From Acaryochloris sp. IP29b_bin.176 (lineage in GTDB: Bacteria; Cyanobacteriota; Cyanobacteriia; Thermosynechococcales; Thermosynechococcaceae), in contig JANQPU010000349.1 of the NCBI GenBank assembly GCA_028285315.1, positions 1 through 32,184 of the forward strand: a DNA stretch of 32,184 nt, written 5' to 3'. A model generated the notes under the pieces. It searched no databases, was not told the DNA's origin, and worked only from the letters and a program-made list of their open reading frames with translations. Below are positions 1-8,307 of the stretch, one piece after another; within the stretch, counting starts at the first letter, position 1; each line of letters begins with the position of its first letter. The position numbers were made by a program, and so were the translations under genes.

Positions 1-80
1 TTCCTGAAAGTACTGATACTACGTTGCTACTGATCACAACATTTAGCCAGAGAAAACGAGGAATCAACGGTTACAGGCAT

Positions 81-99
81 TTAGTCGCACATCGCCTAA
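81..99. repeat. IS-like terminal inverted repeat, left copy
   Basis: The 19-mer TTAGTCGCACATCGCCTAA here is present as an exact reverse complement at 32087-32105, where it overlaps the stop codon of a transposase-like reading frame. The inner flanks of the two copies differ, so they could be the two different ends of the same IS type. In that case the IS body lies to the left of this window, with its transposase reading leftwards. No transposase sequence is visible in bases 1-80, so the assignment rests only on the shared 19-mer. Confidence 0.5.
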
Positions 100-149
100 A
101 TTAGTCGATTTTTATCACCGCAAAATAGACTTAATCATTGCTAGAGGTA

Positions 150-440
150 TTAGCCAAAACGATAGTGTTTGCGCACAGCACTATGAATATTCCAGGTACA
201 AGACATCCCAGCCGGGAACGTGACCAAATCGCCTTTACCCATCGTTACGGGGTCACCGCCATCAGGTGTCACCACAACTTCACCTTGCAAGAAGTAACAA
301 GTTTCAGACTCATCATAGGTCCAAGGAAAGTTTGATTCCTCTTTGGACCAAATCGGCCAGTGCAGCACCCGCAACTCTTGCAGGCGTTCCACACTCGGCT
401 GATGTTCGACCTGAATTTGGGTCTGTTGCTCCGTATTCAT
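150..440 (-). CDS. small cupin-domain protein (DUF861 / cupin_3 type)
   Basis: This 96-residue protein is a single cupin barrel. Visible hallmarks are W28-P29-I30-W31 near the start, the run around ETCYFLQGEVVVTPDGG (strand, turn and GEV), GKGDLVTFPAGMSCTW for the second cupin motif, and a C-terminal HYRFG. Short proteins of this kind are often annotated as DUF861 or 'cupin domain-containing' and have no agreed reaction. The usual cluster of three metal-binding histidines is not seen, so it may bind a ligand rather than act as a metalloenzyme. ATG start; it is not closely linked to a neighbour. Confidence 0.8.
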   Translation of the reverse strand: MNTEQQTQIQVEHQPSVERLQELRVLHWPIWSKEESNFPWTYDESETCYFLQGEVVVTPDGGDPVTMGKGDLVTFPAGMSCTWNIHSAVRKHYRFG

Positions 441-517
441 TTGTATTGCCCTTCAAACTTCTCACTCAAGCAGCTTAACATTCTGATTTAGTCAGATATA
501 AAAAGCCAGTCCCTCAA

Positions 518-1753
518 CTAGATGAGCGCAAGCGTTTGCTGAGGAGAATATCCGGGAAAAATTTGGTTGAGGTGCTTGGATTCAATTCCCATGCCTTTAG
601 TGAGTAGGGGTGCGATCACATCCCTAAAATCCGTTGTAATCGCTAAATCGCGTCCTTGATACCGCTGAGATTCAGCTAATCCTGGCCACTCCCCATAGAC
701 TTTACCGCCTTGGATTTGCCCTCCTAATATCCAAAGGACATTGCCGTGACCATGATCCGTGCCACCATTGCCGTTCTCGGCAACCGTGCGTCCAAACTCA
801 GACATCACCACAATCGTGGTGTCATCAAAGGTTTGGCCCAGGTCTGCTTTGAGCTGGTTCAATCCCTGGCCCAAGGGCTTTAGCAATCGCGCTAGACGCC
901 CTTGCGTTGACCCTTGACTCACATGAGTATCCCAACCCCCCAGAGAGAAAAAGGCGATTTGGGTTTCAGCATCACCCGTCAACAGTTGGGTAATGCGGCG
1001 GCTATTGGTCTTTAAACTAGACGGACCCAGTGCCCCTCTAGATGCCTGCATCATTTCCCTATTCAGTTCAGCTTTAAGAATCTCTCTCGCTTCCAAACCC
1101 TCCTGATAGGCACGACTGAGATTGGTATTGCCTTCATAGAGCCGATCAAACGCAGATTGAATCGGGGGTCGATCCAAAGGCAAAGGTCTTATCGCTTGCC
1201 GCCCAAAGGCTAAATTAGCAACTGATTTGGAACCCGATAAGATTAACGGAGTTTGATTGCCCAGATTGAGGGCCTGGGTAGGTCGGCCTGCAGGCAAATG
1301 GGCTAACACTCGATTTAACCAGCCATTCCCTTGTTTTTTGTTTCCCGGTGTTCCCAGCTCCATATAATCTTGGGCATCAAAATGAGAACGTGTCGGATCC
1401 GGCGATCCACAGGCATGCACAAAGGCGAGCTGCTTTGATTGCCACAGGGGCAACAGATCGGCCAAAGCCGGATGCAAACCAAACTGCCCATCTAAATCAA
1501 TGGCCCCTTGACCTTCGCCTGGCTTAGAAATCGCTAAGGTCGGACGCGCATCGTAATACCCTGTCTCACGGTAGGGAACAACCACGTTAAGGCCATCTAC
1601 AGCCCCCCGCAACAGAATCACAATCAGTTTGGGTTGCCGCCCAGAGGAACTTTGCGAGTGAGCAGGCTGCCTCTCTAACCACCCCAACCCCGAAGCGGTC
1701 AAACCAGAAGCCGTCGCGAGGGTCGTGTACTGTAAGAATTGTCGGCGTTTCAT
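518..1753 (-). CDS. exported DUF1501 protein with twin-arginine-like signal
   Basis: This is a protein of about 411 residues of the DUF1501 family, which has an alkaline-phosphatase/sulfatase-like fold. The ATG at 1753 is preferred over an upstream TTG at 1795 because it places MKRRQFLQYT at the N-terminus, a twin-arginine-like motif followed by a hydrophobic stretch and an AHS cleavage-like site. Family signatures are VVMSEFGRT, the histidine-rich GGTDHGHGN and LGGWDTH. It lies 43 bases downstream of a DUF1800 gene on the same strand. DUF1501 and DUF1800 genes are commonly found as neighbours and are thought to act together at or outside the membrane, but no reaction is established. Confidence in the family is high and in the function low. 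Confidence 0.9.
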   Translation of the reverse strand: MKRRQFLQYTTLATASGLTASGLGWLERQPAHSQSSSGRQPKLIVILLRGAVDGLNVVVPYRETGYYDARPTLAISKPGEGQGAIDLDGQFGLHPALADLLPLWQSKQLAFVHACGSPDPTRSHFDAQDYMELGTPGNKKQGNGWLNRVLAHLPAGRPTQALNLGNQTPLILSGSKSVANLAFGRQAIRPLPLDRPPIQSAFDRLYEGNTNLSRAYQEGLEAREILKAELNREMMQASRGALGPSSLKTNSRRITQLLTGDAETQIAFFSLGGWDTHVSQGSTQGRLARLLKPLGQGLNQLKADLGQTFDDTTIVVMSEFGRTVAENGNGGTDHGHGNVLWILGGQIQGGKVYGEWPGLAESQRYQGRDLAITTDFRDVIAPLLTKGMGIESKHLNQIFPGYSPQQTLALI

Positions 1754-1796
1754 AGCAGTTTCTGTTCTCAGCGTTGTCAATCGGTCCAGAAGCAAT

Positions 1797-3281
1797 TTAG
1801 CGATACATCATGTCGGGGCTCCCAAGCATGAGTGCCGCCCGTAAATTTTGAGGACTACTGTCAATGACAGATTGGGTTTGTGCAGAAAAACGGTTTCCTA
1901 AGGTTTGCCCCAGTTGATCAGGCTGAACAGGGGTGCGTTGCCGCCCATATCCGCGAGTAAACGCAGTCGCTATACTGATTCGACGAATAGTGGAATCTGG
2001 ATTCAGCCAAGCAGATTCAGTATTGGCATAGCCATTAGGGGTTTGGCATTCATACAGTGGCATACTGAACTGCCGCAATGCTCCAACCACTAAACGGGGT
2101 TTAACGCTGGGACGACCCGCTGCTCTAGCCATTGAAATGAGATATTCGTAGGGGGTTTTAAATTTTTGTCCAAAGTATTGCGGATCGCTAAATTCAGGAC
2201 TCTCGAATAAGGTTGCCAAGACGGCGCGAATATTGCCATCAGTAGCCAGAAATCGTTGCGCAAGGCGGTCCACTAAAGCTTGGGGGGGCGTGTCTGCGAC
2301 AAAGTACTGAGCCAGCTTATAGCTAATATGTTGGGCAGTTGCCGGATGGGTCGCCAGAATATCTAGGAGTTCTTCCCCTTCTGCGATACCCCGGCCCCGA
2401 ATCGGTTGTCCTAAAAAGGTCTTGCGGCTATTGTCATGACGTCTGGCATCAAAGTAAAAGGCTTGTTTAGCTTGCCATCTCTGACGTCCACGAGGTAATC
2501 CCCAACCCGTCAAAATTTTTGCTGCTGAGACTACATCAGCTTGAGAATAGCCACCCTTCACCCCCATTGTGTGGAGTTCTAGTAATTCCCGAGCATAATT
2601 CTCGTTTAACCCCTTAAACCGACCACGGGCACCTGGGCTGTTGGGAGCCGTATTTTGCCAATTATCGAGATAAAACAGCATGGCGGGATGCTTGGCTGTT
2701 GCGCCTAATAAATTTCGAAAAGAGCCAAAAACGTAAGGGCGAATCGCCTCTTGTTCATAGGACCCCACCCATAGCCGAGTTCTCCCTTTTTTGGCGGATA
2801 CGTTGAAGTGATTGAACCAGAAGTTAACCATCACTTCTTCCAGTTGATTCGGACTAGAGATGGCTCGGATCAGTCGTGCTTCCGAAGCTTCTTGAAAGGG
2901 GATGCGAGCCCGACGACGAAGTTGTTTGCGCTCTTCGGGACTTAACTTTGGTTTTCCTTTGCCGGGCTGTCTAAACCCATACTGACGCTCCAACTGTATT
3001 GAGGTTAGGGGCAAGGTTGAATACTGCCTCAATTGACGCTGCAGCTCAGGTGAGGCTTGGGCGGACTCGGGATTCAGCTGTTCTTTGATGTAGGCATCAA
3101 TGCCCATGGACTGAATATGCTGAATATCCCCAGGACTGGGACCAAAACTAAGACGATTGATGACATGGATGGTGGCTGCATCCACGGGAGTAGCCATTGC
3201 AGGTGCATGCCCTGCCCAAATTCCTAATCCTAGGATAAAACTTAGGCAAAGCCTGAGGATCTTGTGCTGATTTGTCACCAT
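1797..3281 (-). CDS. exported DUF1800 protein
   Basis: This 494-residue protein begins with a Sec-type signal peptide (residues 1-30, hydrophobic core LCLSFILGLGIWA, ending APAMA). Family signatures are HVINRLSFGPSPGD near the N-terminus, NFWFNHFNVSAKKG, ENYARELLELHTMGVKGGYSQ, AAKILTGW and a C-terminal LMLGSPDMMYR. It is the upstream gene of a probable two-gene unit with the DUF1501 gene. The pair is widespread in bacteria with complex envelopes, and no enzymatic role has been proven. ATG start. The 187 bases upstream, toward the c-di-GMP gene, show no strong promoter or terminator to the eye. Confidence 0.9.
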   Translation of the reverse strand: MVTNQHKILRLCLSFILGLGIWAGHAPAMATPVDAATIHVINRLSFGPSPGDIQHIQSMGIDAYIKEQLNPESAQASPELQRQLRQYSTLPLTSIQLERQYGFRQPGKGKPKLSPEERKQLRRRARIPFQEASEARLIRAISSPNQLEEVMVNFWFNHFNVSAKKGRTRLWVGSYEQEAIRPYVFGSFRNLLGATAKHPAMLFYLDNWQNTAPNSPGARGRFKGLNENYARELLELHTMGVKGGYSQADVVSAAKILTGWGLPRGRQRWQAKQAFYFDARRHDNSRKTFLGQPIRGRGIAEGEELLDILATHPATAQHISYKLAQYFVADTPPQALVDRLAQRFLATDGNIRAVLATLFESPEFSDPQYFGQKFKTPYEYLISMARAAGRPSVKPRLVVGALRQFSMPLYECQTPNGYANTESAWLNPDSTIRRISIATAFTRGYGRQRTPVQPDQLGQTLGNRFSAQTQSVIDSSPQNLRAALMLGSPDMMYR

Positions 3282-3468
3282 GCTGTGAACTAGCTCTAAA
3301 AATGGACCTAACTCTTAGACAGAAGTTGGGCGAATTAGGTTCAAAGACACAGTCACCCCTATTTTGTTTCTGATGCGTACTATAGGCGGTGTTGCGTTCT
3401 AGCGACCCCCAAGCCTAAAACAGAGTTGCGAATTTCACCCATCTTTCGTGCATGGTCTGAGAGATAAC

Positions 3469-5226
3469 TTAGGCTGTAGGGGCTGTCAATAATGCTGAAA
3501 AATTTTGATCGAATAGATGTTCGGCCTCAATTGCTGGCAGGGGTTTGGCAAATAAATAGCCCTGAGCATAGTCACATCCCAGCGTTTTTAGGCGGTGGGA
3601 TTGTTCTGTAGTTTCTACGCCTTCTGCCACAACATCGATATTCAAACTGTGGGCAAGTTGGACAACAGCTTGGATGATTTCTGACTCCGTTCCTGAGGTG
3701 CCAATCGTTTCAACAAAGGATTGATCGATTTTGAGGTTATCGATGGGCAATTGGTGTAGATAACTTAACGAGGCATATCCGGTGCCAAAATCATCCATAC
3801 TAATCCGAATGCCTAAGCTCTTAATCTGCCTGAGAATTGAAGCGGCATATTCCAAATTGTTGAACACCATCGTTTCCGTAATTTCCAGCTTTAGTCCAGA
3901 TGGATCAAGCTGGGTCTCGGCTAGAATTTTCTGGATCGAATCCAATAAATCTAATTGATCGAGCTGTCGAACCGATAGGTTGACATGCATGGTCAGCGGC
4001 AGGTGGGTTTGGCTTCGCCATTGTTGAATCTGCTCACAGGCTTCTTTCAAGATCCAGGCACCAATGGGAATAATCAGGCCACTATCTTCTGCGATCGCAA
4101 TAAATTGATTGGGAGACAACAACCCTAAGGTTGGGTGCTGCCAGCGCACCAACGCTTCAAAAGCCTGGAGAGAACCGTCCGTCAAAGAAATGATCGGTTG
4201 ATAGCAAACCCGCAACTCATTTTGCCAAATTGCCCGTGATAGATCGTGTTCCAACTGCATCCTGGTGAGGGATTGCAGGTGCATGGTTTGGTGGAAAATC
4301 GCGTAGTCCTCGGTCCCATGGCCTTTGGCATATTCCAATGCTGTACAAGCATCTCGGATCAAATCTTCAGGCTGTTGATACAAAGCCGTGCCCAATACAA
4401 TGCCCATATCAAATTGGATGTGGACCTCTTGAGAGTGGATAGCGTAGGGTGCCAGGAGATGACGCTGAATTCTTTCGGTAAGTTGCCGAATATCTTGCTC
4501 TCCTTCAACGGGTCTGAGAAGGACAACAAAATCATCTCCACCGAAACGAGCTGCAATATCATCTGGCCTTAGTTGCTCAGACAGTCGTTTCGCAACCATC
4601 ATCAGCAGCTGATCACCAGACCATAAGCCCAAGCGAGTATTGATTGCCTTAAAATGCTTAATATCAATGTAGAGGAGGGCAAAAGAACAGCCTGGATCGT
4701 TTTTGATCTGGGATAGTGCATCCACCAAGCGCAACCGAATAAAAGACTGGTTGGGCAATTCCGTTAGCCAATCATAAAAAATACTATGACGCAGTTGTTC
4801 GGCTGCCCGTTTCCGTTCTGCACTTTGGGCGAGAACATTTTCTCTACCTTGCTGGATCAGTACTGACTTTTCCGTATAAGTCGTCTGAGATAGAGCAATC
4901 AGTAAAATTTCTTGACCAGCCACGCTAATAGCTGAGGCTTCAAGCGGGATGTCAGCACCAGACTCATCCACTTCAATCCACAAACCGGATTTTAAGGCAT
5001 GTTCTTGCCTGGTTTGCCAGAATTGGCAGGCATCTTCTAGGAAATATGTGAGGAAAGGGAAAGTATCTGTCAGGTTTATAATTGCCGCATAACTTTGATC
5101 TGCCCCCATTAAGGACCGGTACCATGACGGAAGATTGCCAATCACCTGAAAAAACTGGTTGCCTTGATATTCTAAAACTAAGATCTCTAGAGCTGATAAT
5201 ACGTTTGCTAAGACAGCCTGTGACAT
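3469..5226 (-). CDS. GGDEF-EAL c-di-GMP turnover protein with cyanobacterial N-terminal sensor domain
   Basis: This cytoplasmic 585-residue protein has three parts. Residues 1-120 resemble a domain common at the N-terminus of cyanobacterial signalling proteins (pattern ALEILVLEY, SWYRSL, FPFLTYFLEDACQFW, LKSG.W.E.D, PLEASA). Residues 150-315 are a diguanylate cyclase domain with GGDDF at 229-233 and an RxxD inhibitory site at 220-223, five residues before it. Residues 320-575 are an EAL phosphodiesterase domain with EAL at 357-359, HVNLSVRQL, LEITETM, DDFGTGYASL, KIDQSF, AEGVE and a late YAQGY. All usual catalytic motifs are present in both domains, so it could make or degrade c-di-GMP; the net direction cannot be read from sequence. 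No membrane segment is seen. The ATG is three bases after the stop of a small upstream ORF. Confidence 0.92.
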   Translation of the reverse strand: MSQAVLANVLSALEILVLEYQGNQFFQVIGNLPSWYRSLMGADQSYAAIINLTDTFPFLTYFLEDACQFWQTRQEHALKSGLWIEVDESGADIPLEASAISVAGQEILLIALSQTTYTEKSVLIQQGRENVLAQSAERKRAAEQLRHSIFYDWLTELPNQSFIRLRLVDALSQIKNDPGCSFALLYIDIKHFKAINTRLGLWSGDQLLMMVAKRLSEQLRPDDIAARFGGDDFVVLLRPVEGEQDIRQLTERIQRHLLAPYAIHSQEVHIQFDMGIVLGTALYQQPEDLIRDACTALEYAKGHGTEDYAIFHQTMHLQSLTRMQLEHDLSRAIWQNELRVCYQPIISLTDGSLQAFEALVRWQHPTLGLLSPNQFIAIAEDSGLIIPIGAWILKEACEQIQQWRSQTHLPLTMHVNLSVRQLDQLDLLDSIQKILAETQLDPSGLKLEITETMVFNNLEYAASILRQIKSLGIRISMDDFGTGYASLSYLHQLPIDNLKIDQSFVETIGTSGTESEIIQAVVQLAHSLNIDVVAEGVETTEQSHRLKTLGCDYAQGYLFAKPLPAIEAEHLFDQNFSALLTAPTA

Positions 5227-5229
5227 AGC

Positions 5230-5454
5230 TCAAATATCCGCATGCCTGTTGCAACCATTACTTCTGGCACCATGATCACGATTGCAAGCATCCCAAACTT
5301 CTGCCATTACCTGAACTGCAACCTCAATGGGTATCCTTTCTAAGGTACTGCTATGGTGAAATTTGAGGCTGATTGCCAGTTGTTTACGCAAGACTGACAC
5401 TTCATCTGGAACATCAGGTTGGAAATCAGACTGGAAAACAGTTTCATTTTCCAT
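5230..5454 (-). CDS. small hypothetical protein upstream of the GGDEF-EAL gene
   Basis: This 74-residue frame starts at ATG 5454 (a TTG at 5478 is a weaker alternative). It is acidic at the N-terminus and has a helical-looking core with LRKQLAISLKF and IPIEVAVQVMAEVWDAC. I do not recognise a family. It is listed because its TGA is only three bases before the ATG of the c-di-GMP gene, the spacing expected for translational coupling. It could also be chance or a remnant of a longer N-terminus of the downstream protein. Confidence 0.4.
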   Translation of the reverse strand: MENETVFQSDFQPDVPDEVSVLRKQLAISLKFHHSSTLERIPIEVAVQVMAEVWDACNRDHGARSNGCNRHADI

Positions 5455-5635
5455 AGGTTTTAAAGCACTCTTTTTCAAGTTTTCCTTATTGTTCCCCAGT
5501 TGTTCTCCCTTTCTTTCGGTGGCGGCTGAATTCAGTATTTTGCGTCATGTAGAGTCAAGCAAAAGTTGAGTGTTCCAATTATCAAAATCTGGCCCATAAT
5601 TCAGCTAGGCTCACACTGCGAAACCCTACAAATTG

Positions 5636-5649
5636 TCTCCAATTGGAGA
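5636..5649. promoter_or_regulatory. 14-bp perfect palindrome upstream of the pentapeptide-repeat gene, with -10-like TATAAT
   Basis: TCTCCAATTGGAGA is its own reverse complement. A TATAAT lies 20 bases downstream at 5670-5675, and the coding start is at 5734. The palindrome therefore covers the area where a -35 box or a regulator would sit. No good TTGACA is seen at the right distance, so an activator-dependent promoter is possible. The regulator is unknown. Confidence 0.35.
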
Positions 5650-5733
5650 TGTAGCGTTCAACAGAGTTCTATAATGAACGGCGGTCAATCTGCTGAGGTT
5701 TGGCATACTCCCCCGGTTTATAGAGGTCTATGA

Positions 5734-6321
5734 ATGCTAAAAGCTATTATAAAACTTGTAGCCCTTGCGGCTGTTCTGTGGTTCTGTGTTCTACCATCCG
5801 ATATCGTCTATGCTCAAATGAGAATGGGTCCTCTATCTAAAGAGGCCATCAATAATGTGCCTGCGCTCCGTAAAACAAAGATCTGCGAAGGCTGTGATTT
5901 AGCTGGTGCAACAATACGGAGCTTCGAGTTACAAAACGGCAATCTAAAAAATGCTGACTTAACAAATGCCACGATCCAATTCAGCGATCTAACGAATGCT
6001 AATTTGGAGGGAGCGATTCTCTCAAGTTCTCGCATTGAAGACACCATCTTAACGGGGGCGAACTTCTCTAAAGTAGATTTGTCCGTTGCCAACTTAAATG
6101 GTTGTGACTTTAGTGGCGTCAACTTGCAAGGAGCAATTCTACGAGCAGCAACCCTTAACAAGACAAATTTCGCTAATGCCGATCTGCGAGGTGCGATGCT
6201 GCGGGCCGCTAATTTGAATGGAGCTAACCTTGAGGGGGCCAACCTTGAGGGAGCCAACCTTTGTAATACCGTCATGCCAGATGGCAAACTCAGCTTTCGC
6301 AATTGCGGAACTGCTCAATAA
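5734..6321 (+). CDS. exported pentapeptide-repeat protein
   Basis: This 195-residue protein has a signal peptide (residues 1-28, core LVALAAVLWFCVL, ending VYAQ), so it is probably periplasmic, lumenal or secreted. After a CEGC pair (C47-C50 region) it consists of about twenty A(D/N)LXX pentapeptide repeats from about residue 52 to 180, which form a right-handed four-sided beta helix. It ends with NLCNTVMPDG and a final cysteine, a pattern common in cyanobacterial members. Such proteins are abundant in cyanobacteria and their roles are mostly unknown. AGAGG at 5722-5726 supports the ATG at 5734 over the overlapping out-of-frame ATG at 5730. A terminator follows at 6433. Confidence 0.9.
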   Translation: MLKAIIKLVALAAVLWFCVLPSDIVYAQMRMGPLSKEAINNVPALRKTKICEGCDLAGATIRSFELQNGNLKNADLTNATIQFSDLTNANLEGAILSSSRIEDTILTGANFSKVDLSVANLNGCDFSGVNLQGAILRAATLNKTNFANADLRGAMLRAANLNGANLEGANLEGANLCNTVMPDGKLSFRNCGTAQ

Positions 6322-6432
6322 TGCAATTGCTAAATAGCATGCGCACAGGGAAACTCCCTCTTTTTCCCTTATCCATTGATAACGAACTCATCTAAACATA
6401 GAGAATTTGCAATTACATTTAATCCTATAGCC

Positions 6433-6463
6433 CTCCAGAATGCGCAATCTGGAGTTTTTTTTT
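6433..6463 (+). terminator. intrinsic terminator after the pentapeptide-repeat gene
   Basis: A 7-bp stem CTCCAGA / TCTGGAG with an 8-base loop is followed at once by nine T residues (6455-6463). This is a textbook rho-independent terminator for plus-strand transcription and separates the pentapeptide gene from the response-regulator unit. Confidence 0.85.
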
Positions 6464-6557
6464 ACCAGTTTTGGTAAATTACGGTAGAGGATCTAAAAAA
6501 CTTCCCAATTTTGTTGGAACAATCAAGATTCTATCGATAGTATTTTCTTGAGGGGGA

Positions 6558-6623
6558 GTTAAATAATCATCATCTTAGCCAACCACTTCGACCTGATTTT
6601 GATTAAGATGATGATCATTTAGC
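6558..6623. repeat. 20-bp near-perfect inverted repeat in the leader of the response-regulator unit
   Basis: The arms 6558-6577 and 6604-6623 are complementary at 18 of 20 positions, with one G-T wobble and one A-C mismatch, around a 26-base loop. The arms carry the core ATCATCATCTTA / TAAGATGATGAT. It ends 70 bases before the ATG at 6694. It lacks a T-run, so it is not a usual terminator. It could be a stable mRNA leader hairpin, a paired operator, or a small mobile repeat. Confidence 0.6.
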
Positions 6624-6693
6624 CTGGTGGTCTCTGGTATACGGACTAAACCCGTCACAATGTCCAGCTCTCTTCATTAGCATAACCTCAACA

Positions 6694-7713
6694 ATGATCC
6701 GCATTCTCTTAGTTGACGATCAGAAAGTGATCCGCCAAGGGCTCAAAGCTTTATTGGAATCAGAATCTGGCTTGCAGATTGTGGGACTGGCCGAAAACGG
6801 CAAAATGGGTGTAGAAATGGCCGAGCAACTTCAACCCGATGTTGTTTTGGTTGACATGTATATGCCTGTCATGGATGGTGCCGCTGCTACAGAAATCATT
6901 TGCCAGCGCTGTCCCCATACCAAGGTACTACTGTTGAGTAGTGCAGATGATGATAAATGCATTGCTGATGCTTTACGTGCAGGTGCCATGGGGTATCTCC
7001 TTAAAAATGCATCATCAGAAGAAGTTGCAAATGCTATTCGCTCTGTCCATAAGGGGTATACCCAGCTTAGTCCAGGCCTCTTAAAGAAAGTGATGAACCG
7101 CAACCCTACCTCAACCGAAACTGCGGTCCTCCCTTCAGATCTCACCCATGCTGAAAATCAACTGCTGAGAATTTTAAAAGACCCCGATTCACTAGACATT
7201 CCAACCATTGACACTTTTAAAGCTCTCGTCTCATCTCCTATTGAAGCCAAAAAACTGTTGCCGCACCTGAAGCAAAAATTGGAGCGACAACCGGATCATG
7301 TTCTGGCCTACTATATTTTGGGAACTTTACTATACGAGTACCAACATCAAGCCAAAGTAGCTTTAAACTGTTGGCGCAAAGGATTTAAACAAGCTCTGGC
7401 ACAAGGAATTTCTCTTGAAGGGCTATTGCTCTTTTGTCGATCCATCTCACTCGTCAACACCAATGAAGCTTATGCAGGAATTAAGCAGGTTTTGGATACT
7501 CATGGGCAACATATTCCTGCATCTATTCTGGGAGCAACTGCAGAACGAGTTTTTGGCCCAGAATCTGAGTGCACTCAAGTTCTAACCATTGCTTGGCAAA
7601 TTAGGCAGATGAGCACTTTACTTGATGAACATTACCCCTTAAAGTCAAAGCTTGATGACTTAAATGTTAGGTTTACAATGCTTGGAAGCAAAAAACAAGT
7701 TTATAGCCTCTGA
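6694..7713 (+). CDS. response regulator without a DNA-binding domain, C-terminal helical (TPR-like) domain
   Basis: This protein has 339 residues. Residues 1-120 are a NarL-like receiver: acidic pair D8-D9, phosphoacceptor D54 in LVDMYMPVMDG, S82-S83, and K104 in GYLLKNAS. A NarL-type HTH would normally follow, but residues 140-339 carry no recognisable HTH. Instead they look all-helical, with a TPR-like stretch around VLAYYILGTLLYEYQHQAKVALNCWRKGF. It probably signals through protein contacts rather than promoter binding. Its TGA overlaps the ribosome-binding site of the next gene, so the two are likely co-translated. No histidine kinase is adjacent. No clear Shine-Dalgarno precedes the ATG. 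Confidence 0.85.
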   Translation: MIRILLVDDQKVIRQGLKALLESESGLQIVGLAENGKMGVEMAEQLQPDVVLVDMYMPVMDGAAATEIICQRCPHTKVLLLSSADDDKCIADALRAGAMGYLLKNASSEEVANAIRSVHKGYTQLSPGLLKKVMNRNPTSTETAVLPSDLTHAENQLLRILKDPDSLDIPTIDTFKALVSSPIEAKKLLPHLKQKLERQPDHVLAYYILGTLLYEYQHQAKVALNCWRKGFKQALAQGISLEGLLLFCRSISLVNTNEAYAGIKQVLDTHGQHIPASILGATAERVFGPESECTQVLTIAWQIRQMSTLLDEHYPLKSKLDDLNVRFTMLGSKKQVYSL

Positions 7714-7724
7714 GGAGAAGGGTT

Positions 7725-8288
7725 TTGAGTGCAATTGATCAATTGGAGAAAGAATTAGAGGATTTGCGAAGTCGGTTTAGCCAAGCTTTTCAAGTGTTGG
7801 ATGGCTTTTCACAACTACAAACTCATTTTGAGCAACTCACTCAGGCCCAGCAAGAATTGGAGCAGTCTCTCGATCGGGCTAAAAACACATTACAGGAGAC
7901 TTCGGCACCAGCTCAATTACAAGAACAATATTCTGAGCTAGAGTCGCAACTTGAAGCAAAATATGCCCAATTACAGTCAGAACTTTTAGATTTAAGGCAT
8001 AGTTTTGAAGCAACGACCTATGATCTCCAAGAACAACTCCATCATGATCGAAGCCAACTAAAACAATTGGAGCAAACTGCAGATTCTAGCCCTGGGGCAG
8101 ATACAAACAAGCTGGACTGGCTAGAAAATTCCATGCAGGACTTGAGTAACTTAATTTATGCAGATCGATCTGCTTTGCAACATTTAGATCGACGCCTTAA
8201 CCATGTCAAACGAGTCACCGACATCATGACAATTGTGGGTGCAAGCTGTTTTTTTGTGATGACTATTATTGTGTTTGTGACTCGTTAG
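7725..8288 (+). CDS. tail-anchored coiled-coil protein, partner of the response regulator
   Basis: This 187-residue protein starts at a TTG. AGGAG at 7713-7717 lies seven bases upstream and supports it, and no in-frame ATG occurs until deep in the gene. Residues 1-150 are rich in Q, E and L with heptad-like spacing, predicting a long coiled coil. Residues 160-185 (MTIVGASCFFVMTIIVFV) form one membrane segment ending in TR, so the body should face the cytoplasm with a C-terminal anchor. I recognise no family. The 11-base gap to the regulator suggests they act together, perhaps as a membrane-tethered scaffold. Confidence 0.75.
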   Translation: MSAIDQLEKELEDLRSRFSQAFQVLDGFSQLQTHFEQLTQAQQELEQSLDRAKNTLQETSAPAQLQEQYSELESQLEAKYAQLQSELLDLRHSFEATTYDLQEQLHHDRSQLKQLEQTADSSPGADTNKLDWLENSMQDLSNLIYADRSALQHLDRRLNHVKRVTDIMTIVGASCFFVMTIIVFVTR

Positions 8289-8307
8289 TAAGCTTTTGGA
8301 AGGAAAA

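Noticed and set aside
3..107. 34-codon frame open to the left edge of the window
   Set aside because: It runs through the IS-like terminal repeat and does not resemble a transposase end or any known protein.
5814..6302. 162-residue minus-strand frame opposite the pentapeptide-repeat gene
   Set aside because: It is the antisense shadow of the repeat codons (repeated RLAP/KLAP pattern).
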